Shown: in pieces, positions 29,406 through 38,691 of the stretch
Layout: the number at the start of each line of letters is the position of its first letter
How positions within the stretch are numbered: the stretch's first letter is position 1
NCBI RefSeq assembly: GCF_001647545.1
Contig: NZ_LSZH01000002.1
Coordinates: forward strand, 1-64,000
Direction of reading: 5' to 3'
DNA length: 64,000 bases
Source: Acinetobacter sp. SFB
GTDB lineage: Bacteria; Pseudomonadota; Gammaproteobacteria; Pseudomonadales; Moraxellaceae
Position numbers and translations under genes: made by a program
The notes under the pieces: model-generated
The model's input: only the letters and a program-made list of their open reading frames with translations
Database searches by the model: none
Told to the model about the DNA's origin: nothing

Positions 29406-32269
29406 TAATCAAAGTCCTCTTCCGTATAAACTTCATCATCCTCAAAAATCTCTTCTTCAATTTCTTCCATCAGTTCATCAATATTGTCATTTGGTATTTC
29501 CTGACTTAAATAAGTATTTAAAGAGTTAAATCCCACTGCGGTAAATTCTGATTGTTGTGCAGTATAGAATCTTAAGGAACTAATATTTTTTTCGCTATCT
29601 AATTCATTTTTAGTATTTTTAATTAATTTTCCATCTGATTTACCCACAATGAAAATTTCCTTTTCACCTGCAGATGATCTGCTCCAACTATAATCAATTT
29701 GATTGCTATACGGAGTTTCAAGCATTGGTAAACTTACCTGAGGTGTTAATACTTTCCCCCCTCCCACAAAACTATGCTGCCCCGCCTTGCTCTCAAACTT
29801 GCCACCCGTGGTGGTAAAAATACCTTCACTATTAATTTTTATTTGTGAACCACCAGCGGTCAGTACAATCTCTTTCGGACTGGTGATCTCAATCTTATCT
29901 TCAGTCGAAATCAGCTTAATGACTTTGCGAGCAATGACTTCAATTGCATCATCCTGTGCTTGTAATTCAACTTTTCCTTTTCCTGCATAAAACTTTGCTC
30001 CTTCTTGTGCGGCAAAAAGACTAATTTTTTTATGTGCATGCCCAATCAAAGACTTTTGTGTACTGAAGTTAATACTTTCGCCTGCATTATGGTTAATCTG
30101 TTGATCTGCTGAAATATGAATATCTGCATTTGTCGCCAGGGCAATCGAATGAGGGGCAGCGAGTAGCATTAAAGCCTGTTTAAAATTATCCGCCCTTTCT
30201 TTTTCCCCACTTTCAATTTGCTCAAGAAAAACCTTTAAATTTTCTAAAACATCTAACGGATCTGTCAGCTGATTCTTTGCGATTTGACTCAATGCTTCAG
30301 AATTATTTAGACTCGATTGCAGTTGAGTTCTTGCTTCATTTGTACTGAGATGATGAGCACTGGCTTGATCTTGAGGATGTGTCGAAATCAGTAGCCCCTT
30401 ACCCGCACGAACAGCTCCATATTGGTCGGTTCTTAGCTCAAATCCTTCACCACGACCGCTACTGGTTTCGGCAGCTTTAGGATGGCTCAAGTTACCCAAA
30501 TTCAACTGACTGGCACCATGACTGCTCTGCAATTGGCTACTGATCTGTCCTGTTGTGTCATCAAAACGGAGTTGGTTAAAGCCCGCACCACCGACCTCTT
30601 GAGAGCGAATACCACTCAGTTTTTTGGTATCAGGCAACTGACCTTTAATATCGAACATGGTCTGATGACGTTCAGCCTCATGAATACGCCCGACGACAAA
30701 TGGTCGATCAACATCACCTTCAAAAAAGTCGATCACCACAATTTCACCAATTCGAGGATGAAATCGCGCGCCATACCCTTCACCGGCCCAAGGGGTTAAC
30801 ACATCCACCCAAGCGGAATCGGTATCGTTGTCATTACTCCCTGCACCGCCATCGTGATCATGGTCGTCCACACGCGTAAACATGAAACGGACTTTGATAC
30901 GTCCCCATGCATCCACAAAAATAGTTTCACCTTCAGGACCCACCACTTTGGCACGTTGCGGATAGGCTACCGGTCTATGCACTAAAGGATTATATTCAGG
31001 TATCACGGGAATATTGCGACGAACCACATACAGCTCATTGGCTTGTCGTTCATCGCCCTGATGCTGCCAGCGACTCAAGCTTAATAATGCATCTAGCTGA
31101 CGAAGAATGTCTTTGGGTAAATTATTTTGGTTATAAAAAGCTTTGCCCAGAATTAGAAATTCTTTGTCCGAACCTGAATGCAGGTCAATTTCTGGATGAT
31201 CAGTTAATTCAAACCAATATCCCACCTGTGCATCACGCACACTGCTATTGGCCGTGAAGTATTTGGCCTGCAAGTCTTGATATTGAGACAACTGCTGATT
31301 GAGTTTTTCTAACTGCTGACTGCCCGAAGTCGTGGTCTGATCCTGACCGGTTAAATCTGCTGTCCATGCCGGGCTGATGCTCCAGACTTGCTCCAAGCTT
31401 AAGGTTTCATTGTCTTGTACATCACTATGCCGATGATTAGTCAGCAAACTATTGGCTTGATCTTGAGACTGACTGCTAGGTTGCCAGCGTTGTAGCTGAA
31501 TAGCGGTAGACTGCAAAGAGCGTTCGGCAACAAAACTGGTAATGCTGTCTAAGCGCTCTGTGGCATGACTGCGATGGAATCGGATCGATCTTCTGCTTAA
31601 AGCACTATATTGATTGTTATCATCAATTAAACGTAGTTTCTGCGGCTGAATTGCGGAGCAGGAAACTGCAACGCGGTGTTCAGTCTCATCAATCAGCCAG
31701 TTAATGCCTTCACTGCGCCACAGTCGGGTCAGAAATTCATAATCCGTTTCATTGGATTGCATCACAAAAGGACGGATATCGTATTCTCGGATTAAGCCTT
31801 GAGTATTTAGACTTAAGCTGGCTGCAAATAAGCTACTTTTAGCTTGCCACTCCTTGAACAGTATTTCACTGATATCGCGCACACTTTTGTTCATAAACAC
31901 ACGACTATTCCGGCGCTTGTGCCAGAGTGCTGTCGCATCTTCAATGGTCAGCTTATACAGGGTAAGTGCCCCATCACTTTGACCTTGGCTGGCGCCCGTC
32001 ACCATACCCGTAATTCGAGCGAGTTCACCGAGGTCCGTCACCTGATCGACCGCTACTCGTCCACCAATAAATTGCTTGAGGGGAATATAGGCATTGGTCG
32101 ACAGGCAAATCAGTTCAGCCTTGAAGCCATGATTAACCCGATGTTGTCCTTCAATTCTTTGAATAAAGACCTGCGGATTGAGCAGTTCGTTGGAAAAAGA
32201 TATATGCAGGGCGCGTTTTTGCAAACTTAAGCCCATAGCTTCAATTACAGTCTGAATAGTGTTTAACAT
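29405..32269 (-). CDS. vgrG: T6SS spike protein VgrG with C-terminal extension
   Basis: Tip of the type VI injection tube. 954 residues with the phage gpD-like part (from the start, QVFIQRIEGQHRVNHGF, to about 410), gp5-like OB domain (PQRAKVVGPEGETIFVDAWGRIKVRF in parts, GYGARFHPRIGEIVVIDFFEG) and DUF2345 region (about 590-830, ISADQQINHNAGESINFSTQ; GGSQIKINSEGI). From about residue 836 the sequence becomes AT-rich and variable and ends in an acidic tail (EEIEEEIFEDDEVYTEEDFD). No core tss genes are in the window, so this is an orphan vgrG island carrying its effector. Confidence 0.95.
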   Translation of the reverse strand: MLNTIQTVIEAMGLSLQKRALHISFSNELLNPQVFIQRIEGQHRVNHGFKAELICLSTNAYIPLKQFIGGRVAVDQVTDLGELARITGMVTGASQGQSDGALTLYKLTIEDATALWHKRRNSRVFMNKSVRDISEILFKEWQAKSSLFAASLSLNTQGLIREYDIRPFVMQSNETDYEFLTRLWRSEGINWLIDETEHRVAVSCSAIQPQKLRLIDDNNQYSALSRRSIRFHRSHATERLDSITSFVAERSLQSTAIQLQRWQPSSQSQDQANSLLTNHRHSDVQDNETLSLEQVWSISPAWTADLTGQDQTTTSGSQQLEKLNQQLSQYQDLQAKYFTANSSVRDAQVGYWFELTDHPEIDLHSGSDKEFLILGKAFYNQNNLPKDILRQLDALLSLSRWQHQGDERQANELYVVRRNIPVIPEYNPLVHRPVAYPQRAKVVGPEGETIFVDAWGRIKVRFMFTRVDDHDHDGGAGSNDNDTDSAWVDVLTPWAGEGYGARFHPRIGEIVVIDFFEGDVDRPFVVGRIHEAERHQTMFDIKGQLPDTKKLSGIRSQEVGGAGFNQLRFDDTTGQISSQLQSSHGASQLNLGNLSHPKAAETSSGRGEGFELRTDQYGAVRAGKGLLISTHPQDQASAHHLSTNEARTQLQSSLNNSEALSQIAKNQLTDPLDVLENLKVFLEQIESGEKERADNFKQALMLLAAPHSIALATNADIHISADQQINHNAGESINFSTQKSLIGHAHKKISLFAAQEGAKFYAGKGKVELQAQDDAIEVIARKVIKLISTEDKIEITSPKEIVLTAGGSQIKINSEGIFTTTGGKFESKAGQHSFVGGGKVLTPQVSLPMLETPYSNQIDYSWSRSSAGEKEIFIVGKSDGKLIKNTKNELDSEKNISSLRFYTAQQSEFTAVGFNSLNTYLSQEIPNDNIDELMEEIEEEIFEDDEVYTEEDFD

Positions 32270-32487
32270 AATAATTTATTGTTTTAAGAATATTATTTTA
32301 ATAAGTGGCTGCATTCTAGGAAATGTTGTTTTTTTAGTCTAGTGAGTTTTTTGTTATTTTGATAAAACTGCATTCTTAAATGGATAAGATGAGCTTAAAA
32401 ATGTAGCGATTAAATCTGGAGTTTTATTTTTCCAATCCATGCTTGCTGCTACACTGAAAAGAATAACAATATTCAAGAGTTCGGGTC

Positions 32488-33642
32488 ATGCTTGACTTCC
32501 ATTCCAAATTACCTGCACAAGGACTGACTATTTTCAGCGTGATGACTGCAATGGCACATCGTCTGAATGCGTTAAATCTCTCTCAAGGTTTTCCCGATTT
32601 TGCAGCTCCGCCGGCATTATTAAAAGCTTTAAGCCAAGCGACTTTAGAGGGTTTTAATCAATATGCACCCAGTGATGGACTGATTTCGCTACGTGGACAA
32701 TTGGCACATCAATTTTTAAAACGCGATCAACTGGTGATTGATCCCATCACTGAAATCACCATTACTCCAGGGGCAACCATCGGGATTTTTTGCACCATTC
32801 AGGCCCTCATCCATGCCGGTGATGAAGTTATTATTTTTGATCCCTGTTACGACAGTTATGGCCCCAGCGTGAAACTGGTGGGCGGCAAAGCCATTCATAT
32901 TCCGCTGCTTGCGCCTGAGTTTTCCGTAAACTGGAATCAGGTTAAGGATGCCATTAACCACAAAACCCGAATGATCATTGTGAATACTCCTCACAACCCC
33001 ACCGGTGCAATTTGGTCACATCAGGACTGGTTGAATTTAATTGAACTGATTCGGGACAAGAATATTGTGGTGCTGTCCGATGAAGTCTATGAACATCTGG
33101 TTTATGACGGTCAAAAGCATTATTCAGCGCTTTCTTTTCCTGAATTGCGTGACCGCAGTATTGTTGTGGGGTCCTTTGGTAAAACCTTTCATGTCACGGG
33201 CTGGAAAACTGGTTACTGCATTGCCTCACCCGAATTGATGAAACTATTTAGACAAGTGTATCAATTTGTCAGTTTCTGCGGTGTCACTCCCATACAAATG
33301 GCACTGGCGACTTTTATGCAGCAACATCCTGAACATATCGATCAGCTGGCCGATTTTTATCAAGACAAACGCGATCTTTTTAATGCTGGTATTCGCAACT
33401 CTCGCTTTTACTTTACCCCATCGCAAGGAACTTATTTCCAGAACCTAAATTACAGTGCCATTCGCCCCGATTTAAACGATGTCGAGATGTGTAAATTTCT
33501 TGCAGAGCATCATGGTATTGTTGCCATTCCAGTGTCGGTTTTTTATCAGCAAGCGCCCGAAAATTTACGTTTAATCCGTTTTTGTTTTGCCAAAAAAGAT
33601 GAAACCTTGGAACAAGCCTCTGCCATTTTATCTGCTGTTTAG
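32488..33642 (+). CDS. Methionine aminotransferase-like (YbdL)
   Basis: Fold-type I PLP aminotransferase of 384 residues, close to YbdL, which prefers methionine. Visible are NLSQGFPDFAAPP, YAPSDGLISLRGQLA, NTPHNPTGAIWS (phosphate/substrate site), LSDEVYEHLVYD and SFGKTFHVTGWKTGYC (Lys about 234 binding PLP). It is separated from VgrG by about 220 AT-rich bases and followed by a strong terminator. The YbdL assignment is good; exact substrate is inferred. Confidence 0.9.
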   Translation: MLDFHSKLPAQGLTIFSVMTAMAHRLNALNLSQGFPDFAAPPALLKALSQATLEGFNQYAPSDGLISLRGQLAHQFLKRDQLVIDPITEITITPGATIGIFCTIQALIHAGDEVIIFDPCYDSYGPSVKLVGGKAIHIPLLAPEFSVNWNQVKDAINHKTRMIIVNTPHNPTGAIWSHQDWLNLIELIRDKNIVVLSDEVYEHLVYDGQKHYSALSFPELRDRSIVVGSFGKTFHVTGWKTGYCIASPELMKLFRQVYQFVSFCGVTPIQMALATFMQQHPEHIDQLADFYQDKRDLFNAGIRNSRFYFTPSQGTYFQNLNYSAIRPDLNDVEMCKFLAEHHGIVAIPVSVFYQQAPENLRLIRFCFAKKDETLEQASAILSAV

Positions 33643-33665
33643 GTTCATGATTACTTCATAAGTTT

Positions 33666-33698
33666 AAGCCTTAGTTACTTAACAACTAAGGCTTTTTT
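33666..33698 (+). terminator. Rho-independent terminator
   Basis: AAGCCTTAGTT / AACTAAGGCTT, an 11-pair perfect stem with a seven-base loop and a run of Ts, 23 bases after the aminotransferase stop. Confidence 0.93.
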
Positions 33699-33763
33699 AA
33701 GCTAATTCAGGTAGGGTGAGCTTAAATCTGAAAAATGATAAAAATACTTTTACAGGACGCTCA

Positions 33764-35131
33764 ATGGCTCACCATAAATCACTGCTCACTCAACAGAAAT
33801 TATGGAAAACTTTTTTAGTTTTCCTGCTGCCGTTGATTGCGACCAATATTTTGCAAAACCTGTCAGGAACGATTAATACCGTTTTTGTAGGGCAAATGAT
33901 GGGAGTGAATGCCATTGCCGCCGTGGCTGTGTTCTTCCCGATTTTGTTCTGTTTGATGGCTTTTGTGATTGGCCTTTCAGCGGGTGCAACAGTATTGGTT
34001 GGACAAGCTTGGGGGGCTAAAAATGTTGAAAAAGTGCGCTGTGTGGTTGGTTCGACCCTGTTTATGACTTTAATTGGCGGCAGTATTATTGCCCTGCTTG
34101 GGGTGCTTTTTGCTGAACATATTTTGCTTGCCTTAGGCACAGATCCGGACGTCATGCATCTGTCCCTGCCTTATGTACAGTGGATGCTTGCCGGCAGTCC
34201 GTTGCTGTTTATTTATATTATTTATACTTCTATTTTGCGCGGTGTCGGTGATAGTACCACCCCGCTGATTGCATCTGGCATGACCATTCTGATTGGTGTC
34301 ATGATCACCCCAGTGCTGATTGCAGGATATTTTGGTTTTCCGAAAATGGGCATTGTTGCACCTGCCATTGCCACCATTGTCGGATACCTTGCGGTACTGA
34401 TCTTTTTGGCTGTGTACTTAAATAAAAAGGATCATCCACTTAAACCTGACCGTCATCTGCTCGGCCATATTCGTCATCAACCTGAACTCAGTAAAATTAT
34501 TCTGCGTTTAGGCGTTCCAACCGGGATTCAAATGGTCACGACATCCGTTGCCGGTTTAGTGATTGTCGGCTTGGTGAATCATTATGGTTCTCATGCAACC
34601 GCAGCTTATGGTGCAGTCAATCAGGTGCTGAATTACATTCAGTTCCCTGCCCTGTCTATATCTATTGCTGCTTCCATTTTTGCCGCTCAAGCCATTGGTG
34701 CGGGTAAATCGGAACTCCTGAACAAAGTGACGCGTACCGCACTCGGTATGAATATCATCATTACAGGTGGCCTAGTAGCATTGGCCTATCTGTTCTCAAA
34801 ATATCTGATGGCACTCTTTATCACTGACCCGACAGTGGTGGTACTTGGCCAGCAACTTTTATTTATTGTGTTGTGGTCGATTATTTTCTTTGGGGCGAGT
34901 GCCATTTTTGCTTCAATTATGCGTGCCAGTGGCACCGTAACTGTTCCTATGATTATTAATATTGTTGCGATTATTGGGATTGAAGTGCCGTGCGCCTATT
35001 TGTTCAGCCAATGGTGGGGCTTGCAAGGCATTTGGTATGCCTATGCTTTGGCTTTTGTCTGTTTATGTATTCTACAAGGTCTGTATTATCAGTTTGTGTG
35101 GAAGAAAAAAACGGTTGAAGCCCTGATTTGA
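33764..35131 (+). CDS. MATE family efflux transporter
   Basis: Multidrug and toxin extrusion protein, about 455 residues, roughly twelve membrane segments in two MatE halves. Landmarks are TNILQNLSGTINTVFVGQMMG (as parts TNILQNLSGTINTVF / VGQMMG), SAGATVLVGQAWGAKNVEKV and the second-half SIAASIFAAQAIGAGKSELL. An in-frame GTG at 33716 would add 16 residues; ATG 33764 is preferred because AGGA lies six bases upstream. The cation (Na+ or H+) and substrate are not evident. Confidence 0.92.
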   Translation: MAHHKSLLTQQKLWKTFLVFLLPLIATNILQNLSGTINTVFVGQMMGVNAIAAVAVFFPILFCLMAFVIGLSAGATVLVGQAWGAKNVEKVRCVVGSTLFMTLIGGSIIALLGVLFAEHILLALGTDPDVMHLSLPYVQWMLAGSPLLFIYIIYTSILRGVGDSTTPLIASGMTILIGVMITPVLIAGYFGFPKMGIVAPAIATIVGYLAVLIFLAVYLNKKDHPLKPDRHLLGHIRHQPELSKIILRLGVPTGIQMVTTSVAGLVIVGLVNHYGSHATAAYGAVNQVLNYIQFPALSISIAASIFAAQAIGAGKSELLNKVTRTALGMNIIITGGLVALAYLFSKYLMALFITDPTVVVLGQQLLFIVLWSIIFFGASAIFASIMRASGTVTVPMIINIVAIIGIEVPCAYLFSQWWGLQGIWYAYALAFVCLCILQGLYYQFVWKKKTVEALI

Positions 35132-35199
35132 AATTTATGTAATTAAATTATTTCTCTTTACAAAGCCTGGATCAAAAGGTTAATTGATATGTTCTTTTT

Positions 35200-35232
35200 C
35201 CTTATCCCCTATCGTGGATAAGGATTTAATTT
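35200..35232 (+). terminator. Probable terminator after the MATE gene
   Basis: CCTTATCC and GGATAAGG form an eight-pair stem with an eight-base loop, followed by an AT-rich run ATTTAATTTT. It lies about 70 bases after the MATE stop. Confidence 0.5.
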
Positions 35233-35907
35233 TAGCGTATTTTCCACACTTCTGATTCTTGGATATCACCCTATATAAATTAATAATTACAACAGGATAT
35301 AAACAGGTCTAAGCAACACATTAAACTTATTGCCTTTTATTCGCAACATGCAAATGGCTAGCCTCATCCTAAATCTTGTCCTCAAAATTCCTTGAATCTT
35401 GATTACCTTATTGAACTCGCAAAAATCGCTAAGAAAGGCTGATTTAATGCTTAATTCTGGCAGATGAACTACACATTAGGTCCCACCAATCAGGTACTCA
35501 AACCACGGCGCACAATAGTTCGCGCCATAATCAGCAAATGGCTTTATATCACCACGCACAATCAAGCCATTTTTGACGGGTAAATAGCCTTAATAGGTTG
35601 CTGCTGTTACAGCCTAAAAGTCGGGCTTAAGTTTTCAGGTAACTATTCATCTAAACGCCAAGGCAGCAGTCGCTGAGCTAAAATTTTATTTCGCTGCCAC
35701 CCTGCCAGCTACATAAATTATTTTTCTATTTAATTTATTATTTTAATTTAATTTAGACTCTTGGCTTTACCGTGCTCTGCCTGTTGATATTTCCACACTT
35801 TCTTATTTAAATTCAGCTTGTTTCTGTATGTTTATTTCTTAATTTTAGATCCCCGCTCTTTTTAGACTTAAATCCTGTTTTAGTCAGTTTTGCAGTATTT
35901 TAGGTAT
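35224..35907. other. Gene desert with traces of decayed genes
   Basis: About 680 bases with no intact gene. Minus-strand pieces at 35462-35572 look like a copper receptor relic (listed separately). A second minus-strand piece (35643-35708) reads LAGWQRNKILAQRLLPWRLDE, ending with a stop; it slightly resembles transposase C-termini of the IS66 group, which I do not assert. The rest is low-complexity A/T. Confidence 0.5.
35462..35572 (-). pseudogene. Relic of an OprC-like TonB-dependent receptor
   Basis: Read leftwards: NGLIVRGDIKPFADY, then F..YLIGGT and a stop, aligning in order with NGLIVRAD, GADYL and NGGTNGD of the copper receptor at 501-2567. DNA 35553-35571 matches 2402-2420 of that gene in 18 of 19 positions. 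In-frame stops and missing segments show it is not functional. It would be a second receptor of the same family, mostly lost. Confidence 0.45.
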
Positions 35908-35933
35908 AAAAAAACCCGCTATTTGCGGGTTTT
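35908..35933 (-). terminator. Terminator of the SDR gene
   Basis: AAACCCGC, five-base loop, GCGGGTTT; leftwards it is followed by seven Ts. It begins 13 bases past the stop codon of the SDR gene. Confidence 0.92.
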
Positions 35934-35945
35934 AATATCTATGTT

Positions 35946-36794
35946 TTAAGCTGATTTCTTGTTCTTATTGCCTAATTTTGTAGCCAATGCAATAACACGC
36001 TGATAACCGCTCGGCAAAATACGCTGCATCAAATCAACCGCTTTAGCATCATTACCAATCAATAAACGGCGCTTGTCTTTTTGCACCGCTTCAATAATTT
36101 GACGAGCTGCTTCTTCAGGTGGACAGCGCAATAATTTATTAAAAGCTTTGGCTGATCGTTCCGGATGCATGCCTAAGCTTCGAATGCTGTCATTCATTTT
36201 TGCCGCATTGGCAATATTGGTCCGAATCCCGCCTGGGTGAACACATAGCGCACTCACGCCACAGTTTTCCATATCCAGTTCCTGACGCAAGGATTCAGTA
36301 AAACCACGTACCGCAAACTTGGTGGCATTATAGGCAGACTGGGTCGGTTGAGCCGTTAAACCAAACAGACTGGAAATATTAATGACATGTCCTTCACCGG
36401 ATTTCTTGATTAAAGGCAAAAACTCTTTGGTGCCGTAAACTACGCCCCAGAAGTTAATATTGACGATCCATTCCAGTTCTTCGTAACTTGCCCCTTCAAC
36501 GGTTGAACCCAATGCGACCCCGGCATTGTTAAAAATCATGTTGACTGAACCGTGATTTTGCACGGTATCTGCAGCCCATTCTTTCATGCCATCACGGTCA
36601 GCCACATCCAGCTTCTTGGTGGTTACCCGTACATGACTGTCTTTAACCAGTTCGACTGTTTGCGCCAAACCTTGCTCATTCACATCACTTAAGGACAAAT
36701 GACAACCTTGCTTTGCCAACAGAACCGCCAATTGCTGGCCAATCCCTGAACCTGCACCAGTAATTGCCGCAACTTTATTTTTAAAATTTTTCAT
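35946..36794 (-). CDS. Short-chain dehydrogenase/reductase
   Basis: NAD(P)-dependent oxidoreductase of 282 residues. Rossmann motif ITGAGSGIGQQLAVLLA (about 10-26, TGxxxGxG), NNAGVAL, catalytic Ser in INISSLFGL and YxxxK in YNATKFAVRGF (about 155-165). The C-terminal part is longer than the 250-residue classical form. The substrate is unknown. It is divergent from a TetR-family gene, with a palindromic site between, a pattern typical of locally regulated SDR genes. Confidence 0.92.
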   Translation of the reverse strand: MKNFKNKVAAITGAGSGIGQQLAVLLAKQGCHLSLSDVNEQGLAQTVELVKDSHVRVTTKKLDVADRDGMKEWAADTVQNHGSVNMIFNNAGVALGSTVEGASYEELEWIVNINFWGVVYGTKEFLPLIKKSGEGHVINISSLFGLTAQPTQSAYNATKFAVRGFTESLRQELDMENCGVSALCVHPGGIRTNIANAAKMNDSIRSLGMHPERSAKAFNKLLRCPPEEAARQIIEAVQKDKRRLLIGNDAKAVDLMQRILPSGYQRVIALATKLGNKNKKSA

Positions 36795-36888
36795 GACACA
36801 TCCTTATCCAGTTTTTTCTGCACCATTCACCTAAACATCTCGATTGTTTTTCTGTTGATGAGGTACAGTTCATTGATCCAATATAATT

Positions 36889-36908
36889 TTGACAATACAT
36901 ATTGTCAA
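36889..36908. promoter_or_regulatory. Palindromic operator, probably for the TetR regulator
   Basis: TTGACAATA, CA, TATTGTCAA: perfect nine-base arms, in the SDR-TetR divergent interval (95 bases from the SDR start, 118 bases from the TetR start). The form and position suit a TetR-type dimer. The TTGACA hexamer may also serve as a promoter -35 box. Confidence 0.6.
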
Positions 36909-37025
36909 TATAATATATGATCAATAGTAAGATCAAAGTGCATCTGGTCATTTGCAGCATAGGTCTACGAGTAAATTATTGTTAATATAAGGCGAAACCT
37001 AGATTTAATTCGGCACACTACATTT

Positions 37026-37736
37026 ATGACTGAAGCATACGAAAATCTTGAAGAAAAACAAAATAAGCCGTCGCAAAGCAAAGAACGTCAATTTAAAGGT
37101 TTGTCTTTAACTGAGCGTAAACAGCTACGTCGTGAAAAGCTGATTGAAGCCGGCATTGAAGCCTATGGTACCCATGGTTTTTTTGCAGTGACGGTAAAAG
37201 ATATTTGTAATGAAGCCAAACTGACCGAACGCTATTTCTATGAATCTTTTAAGAAAAGTGATGAACTTTTTCAAACCATTTTTTTAAAATTGATCGACCA
37301 ATTGCAGCACAATGTCATGCAAGCCATCATGCAGGCATCCACCGATCCGCGAAAAATGATTGAATCCGGCTTAACCGCGTTGCTGACCACTTTAAAAGAT
37401 AATCCACGTATGGCACGGATTATTTATATCGATGCCATGCTGGTGCAAGAACTGCATAATCAAGCCACCATTCATGAAACCATGTTGCGTTTTGACCGTA
37501 TGATTCATGCCTTTGTCATGTTAATGATGCCGCATATTGACCGTTCTGAACGTGAAATTTCTCTGGTTGCAACCGGGCTAAATGGTTATGTCACTCAAAT
37601 TGCCATTCGCTGGGTAGTCAGTGGTTTTAAACAGTCGATGCAAGAGGTTTTATCGGCTTGCAGTATTGTTTTCCTATCACTGCTGGATACTTTTTCAGAA
37701 AAAGACAAAATAGTGAAAAAAGAAAGTTTATCTTAG
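37026..37736 (+). CDS. TetR family transcriptional regulator
   Basis: A 236-residue repressor-type regulator. The N-terminal tail (about 1-35) is charged; the DNA-binding domain (about 36-85) reads REKLIEAGIEAYGTHGFFAVTVKDICNEA then LTERYFYESFKKSDELF, a clear TetR_N helix-turn-helix. The C-terminal ligand domain (about 90-225) is all-helical. Divergent from an SDR gene which it probably controls. The weak ribosome site leaves the start slightly uncertain. Confidence 0.9.
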   Translation: MTEAYENLEEKQNKPSQSKERQFKGLSLTERKQLRREKLIEAGIEAYGTHGFFAVTVKDICNEAKLTERYFYESFKKSDELFQTIFLKLIDQLQHNVMQAIMQASTDPRKMIESGLTALLTTLKDNPRMARIIYIDAMLVQELHNQATIHETMLRFDRMIHAFVMLMMPHIDRSEREISLVATGLNGYVTQIAIRWVVSGFKQSMQEVLSACSIVFLSLLDTFSEKDKIVKKESLS

Positions 37737-37823
37737 GCTTGAGTTTGAAATATATACAAAGCGTTGAATTCATTATATTTATATGACTGATTTATTTTAA
37801 TTTATTCATTTAGGAATATAAAA

Positions 37824-37915
37824 ATTGTCACATTTCTTTGCGAAAATTGGCAGATAGCCCCTTTCTGCAATGATACTGTCATAATTAATCTTTGTAATAA
37901 GCCTGTCATAAATAC
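37824..37915 (+). promoter_or_regulatory. Possible Pho-box region upstream of phoB
   Basis: Half-sites resembling CTGTCAT, the PhoB recognition repeat, lie at 37876-37882 and 37903-37909. TTGTCAC at about 37825 is followed at 11-base spacing by weaker copies. The two best copies are not spaced by 11 bases from each other, so a canonical pair is lacking, but autoregulation by PhoB is expected. Confidence 0.4.
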
Positions 37916-37954
37916 AAAACGGTTCACCGTTAACATCAAATAGGATATTGCGTT

Positions 37955-38665
37955 GTGAAAGATGACTATATATTAATCGTCGATGACGAACTTCCCATTC
38001 GAGAGATGATTCACACCTCTTTAGACATGGCAGGCTTTCAATGCTTACAGGCAGAAGACGCCAAACAAGCCCACCAAATGATCGTGGATCAACGTCCTGC
38101 GCTTATTTTATTAGATTGGATGTTACCGGGGGGGATTAGCGGGGTTGACCTGTGCCGTCGCTTAAAACGCGACGAAAGCTTAAATGAAATTCCGGTGATT
38201 ATGCTGACTGCACGCGGTGAAGAAGACCATAAAGTACAAGGTCTCGATGCCGGTGCAGATGACTATATGACCAAACCGTTCTCGACCCGGGAACTGGTGT
38301 CACGTATTAAAGCGGTATTGCGTCGCGCCAATGCCTTGAGTGGTGAAAAAACCATTGATGCCAACGGTCTGATACTTGATCCGGTCAGCCAGCGCGTCAG
38401 TTTCGGTGATAATATTTTAGAGATGGGCCCTACAGAATATCGTTTGCTGGCATTCTTCATGACCCATCCCGAACGTGCCTATACCCGTGCTCAATTGCTG
38501 GATCAGGTGTGGGGTGGTAACGTATATATTGAAGACCGGACCATTGACGTGCATATTCGCCGCTTGCGTAAAGTGCTGGAACCTTTTGGGGTAGACCGCT
38601 ATATACAAACCGTTCGTGGCACAGGTTACCGTTTTTCTACCCGCGCAGATGTCGCTTTAGGTTAG
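37955..38665 (+). CDS. phoB: Phosphate regulon response regulator PhoB
   Basis: DNA-binding response regulator activated by PhoR in low phosphate. 236 residues: receiver domain (about 1-120) with D10/D11, phospho-acceptor D54 in [10 protein letters not shown]85 and K107 (MTKPFS); C-terminal winged helix (about 135-230) with [21 protein letters not shown] (parts [15 protein letters not shown]) and [10 protein letters not shown]. Start is GTG at 37955 with AGGA nearby. Followed by phoR after 26 bases. Confidence 0.96.
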   Translation: MKDDYILIVDDELPIREMIHTSLDMAGFQCLQAEDAKQAHQMIVDQRPALILLDWMLPGGISGVDLCRRLKRDESLNEIPVIMLTARGEEDHKVQGLDAGADDYMTKPFSTRELVSRIKAVLRRANALSGEKTIDANGLILDPVSQRVSFGDNILEMGPTEYRLLAFFMTHPERAYTRAQLLDQVWGGNVYIEDRTIDVHIRRLRKVLEPFGVDRYIQTVRGTGYRFSTRADVALG

Positions 38666-38691
38666 TCGTTTTTTTAGGTAAATCGCGTTTT

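Noticed and set aside
35643..35708. IS66-type transposase fragment
   Set aside because: Only a 21-codon peptide with an LLPW-like ending; too short and no terminal repeats.
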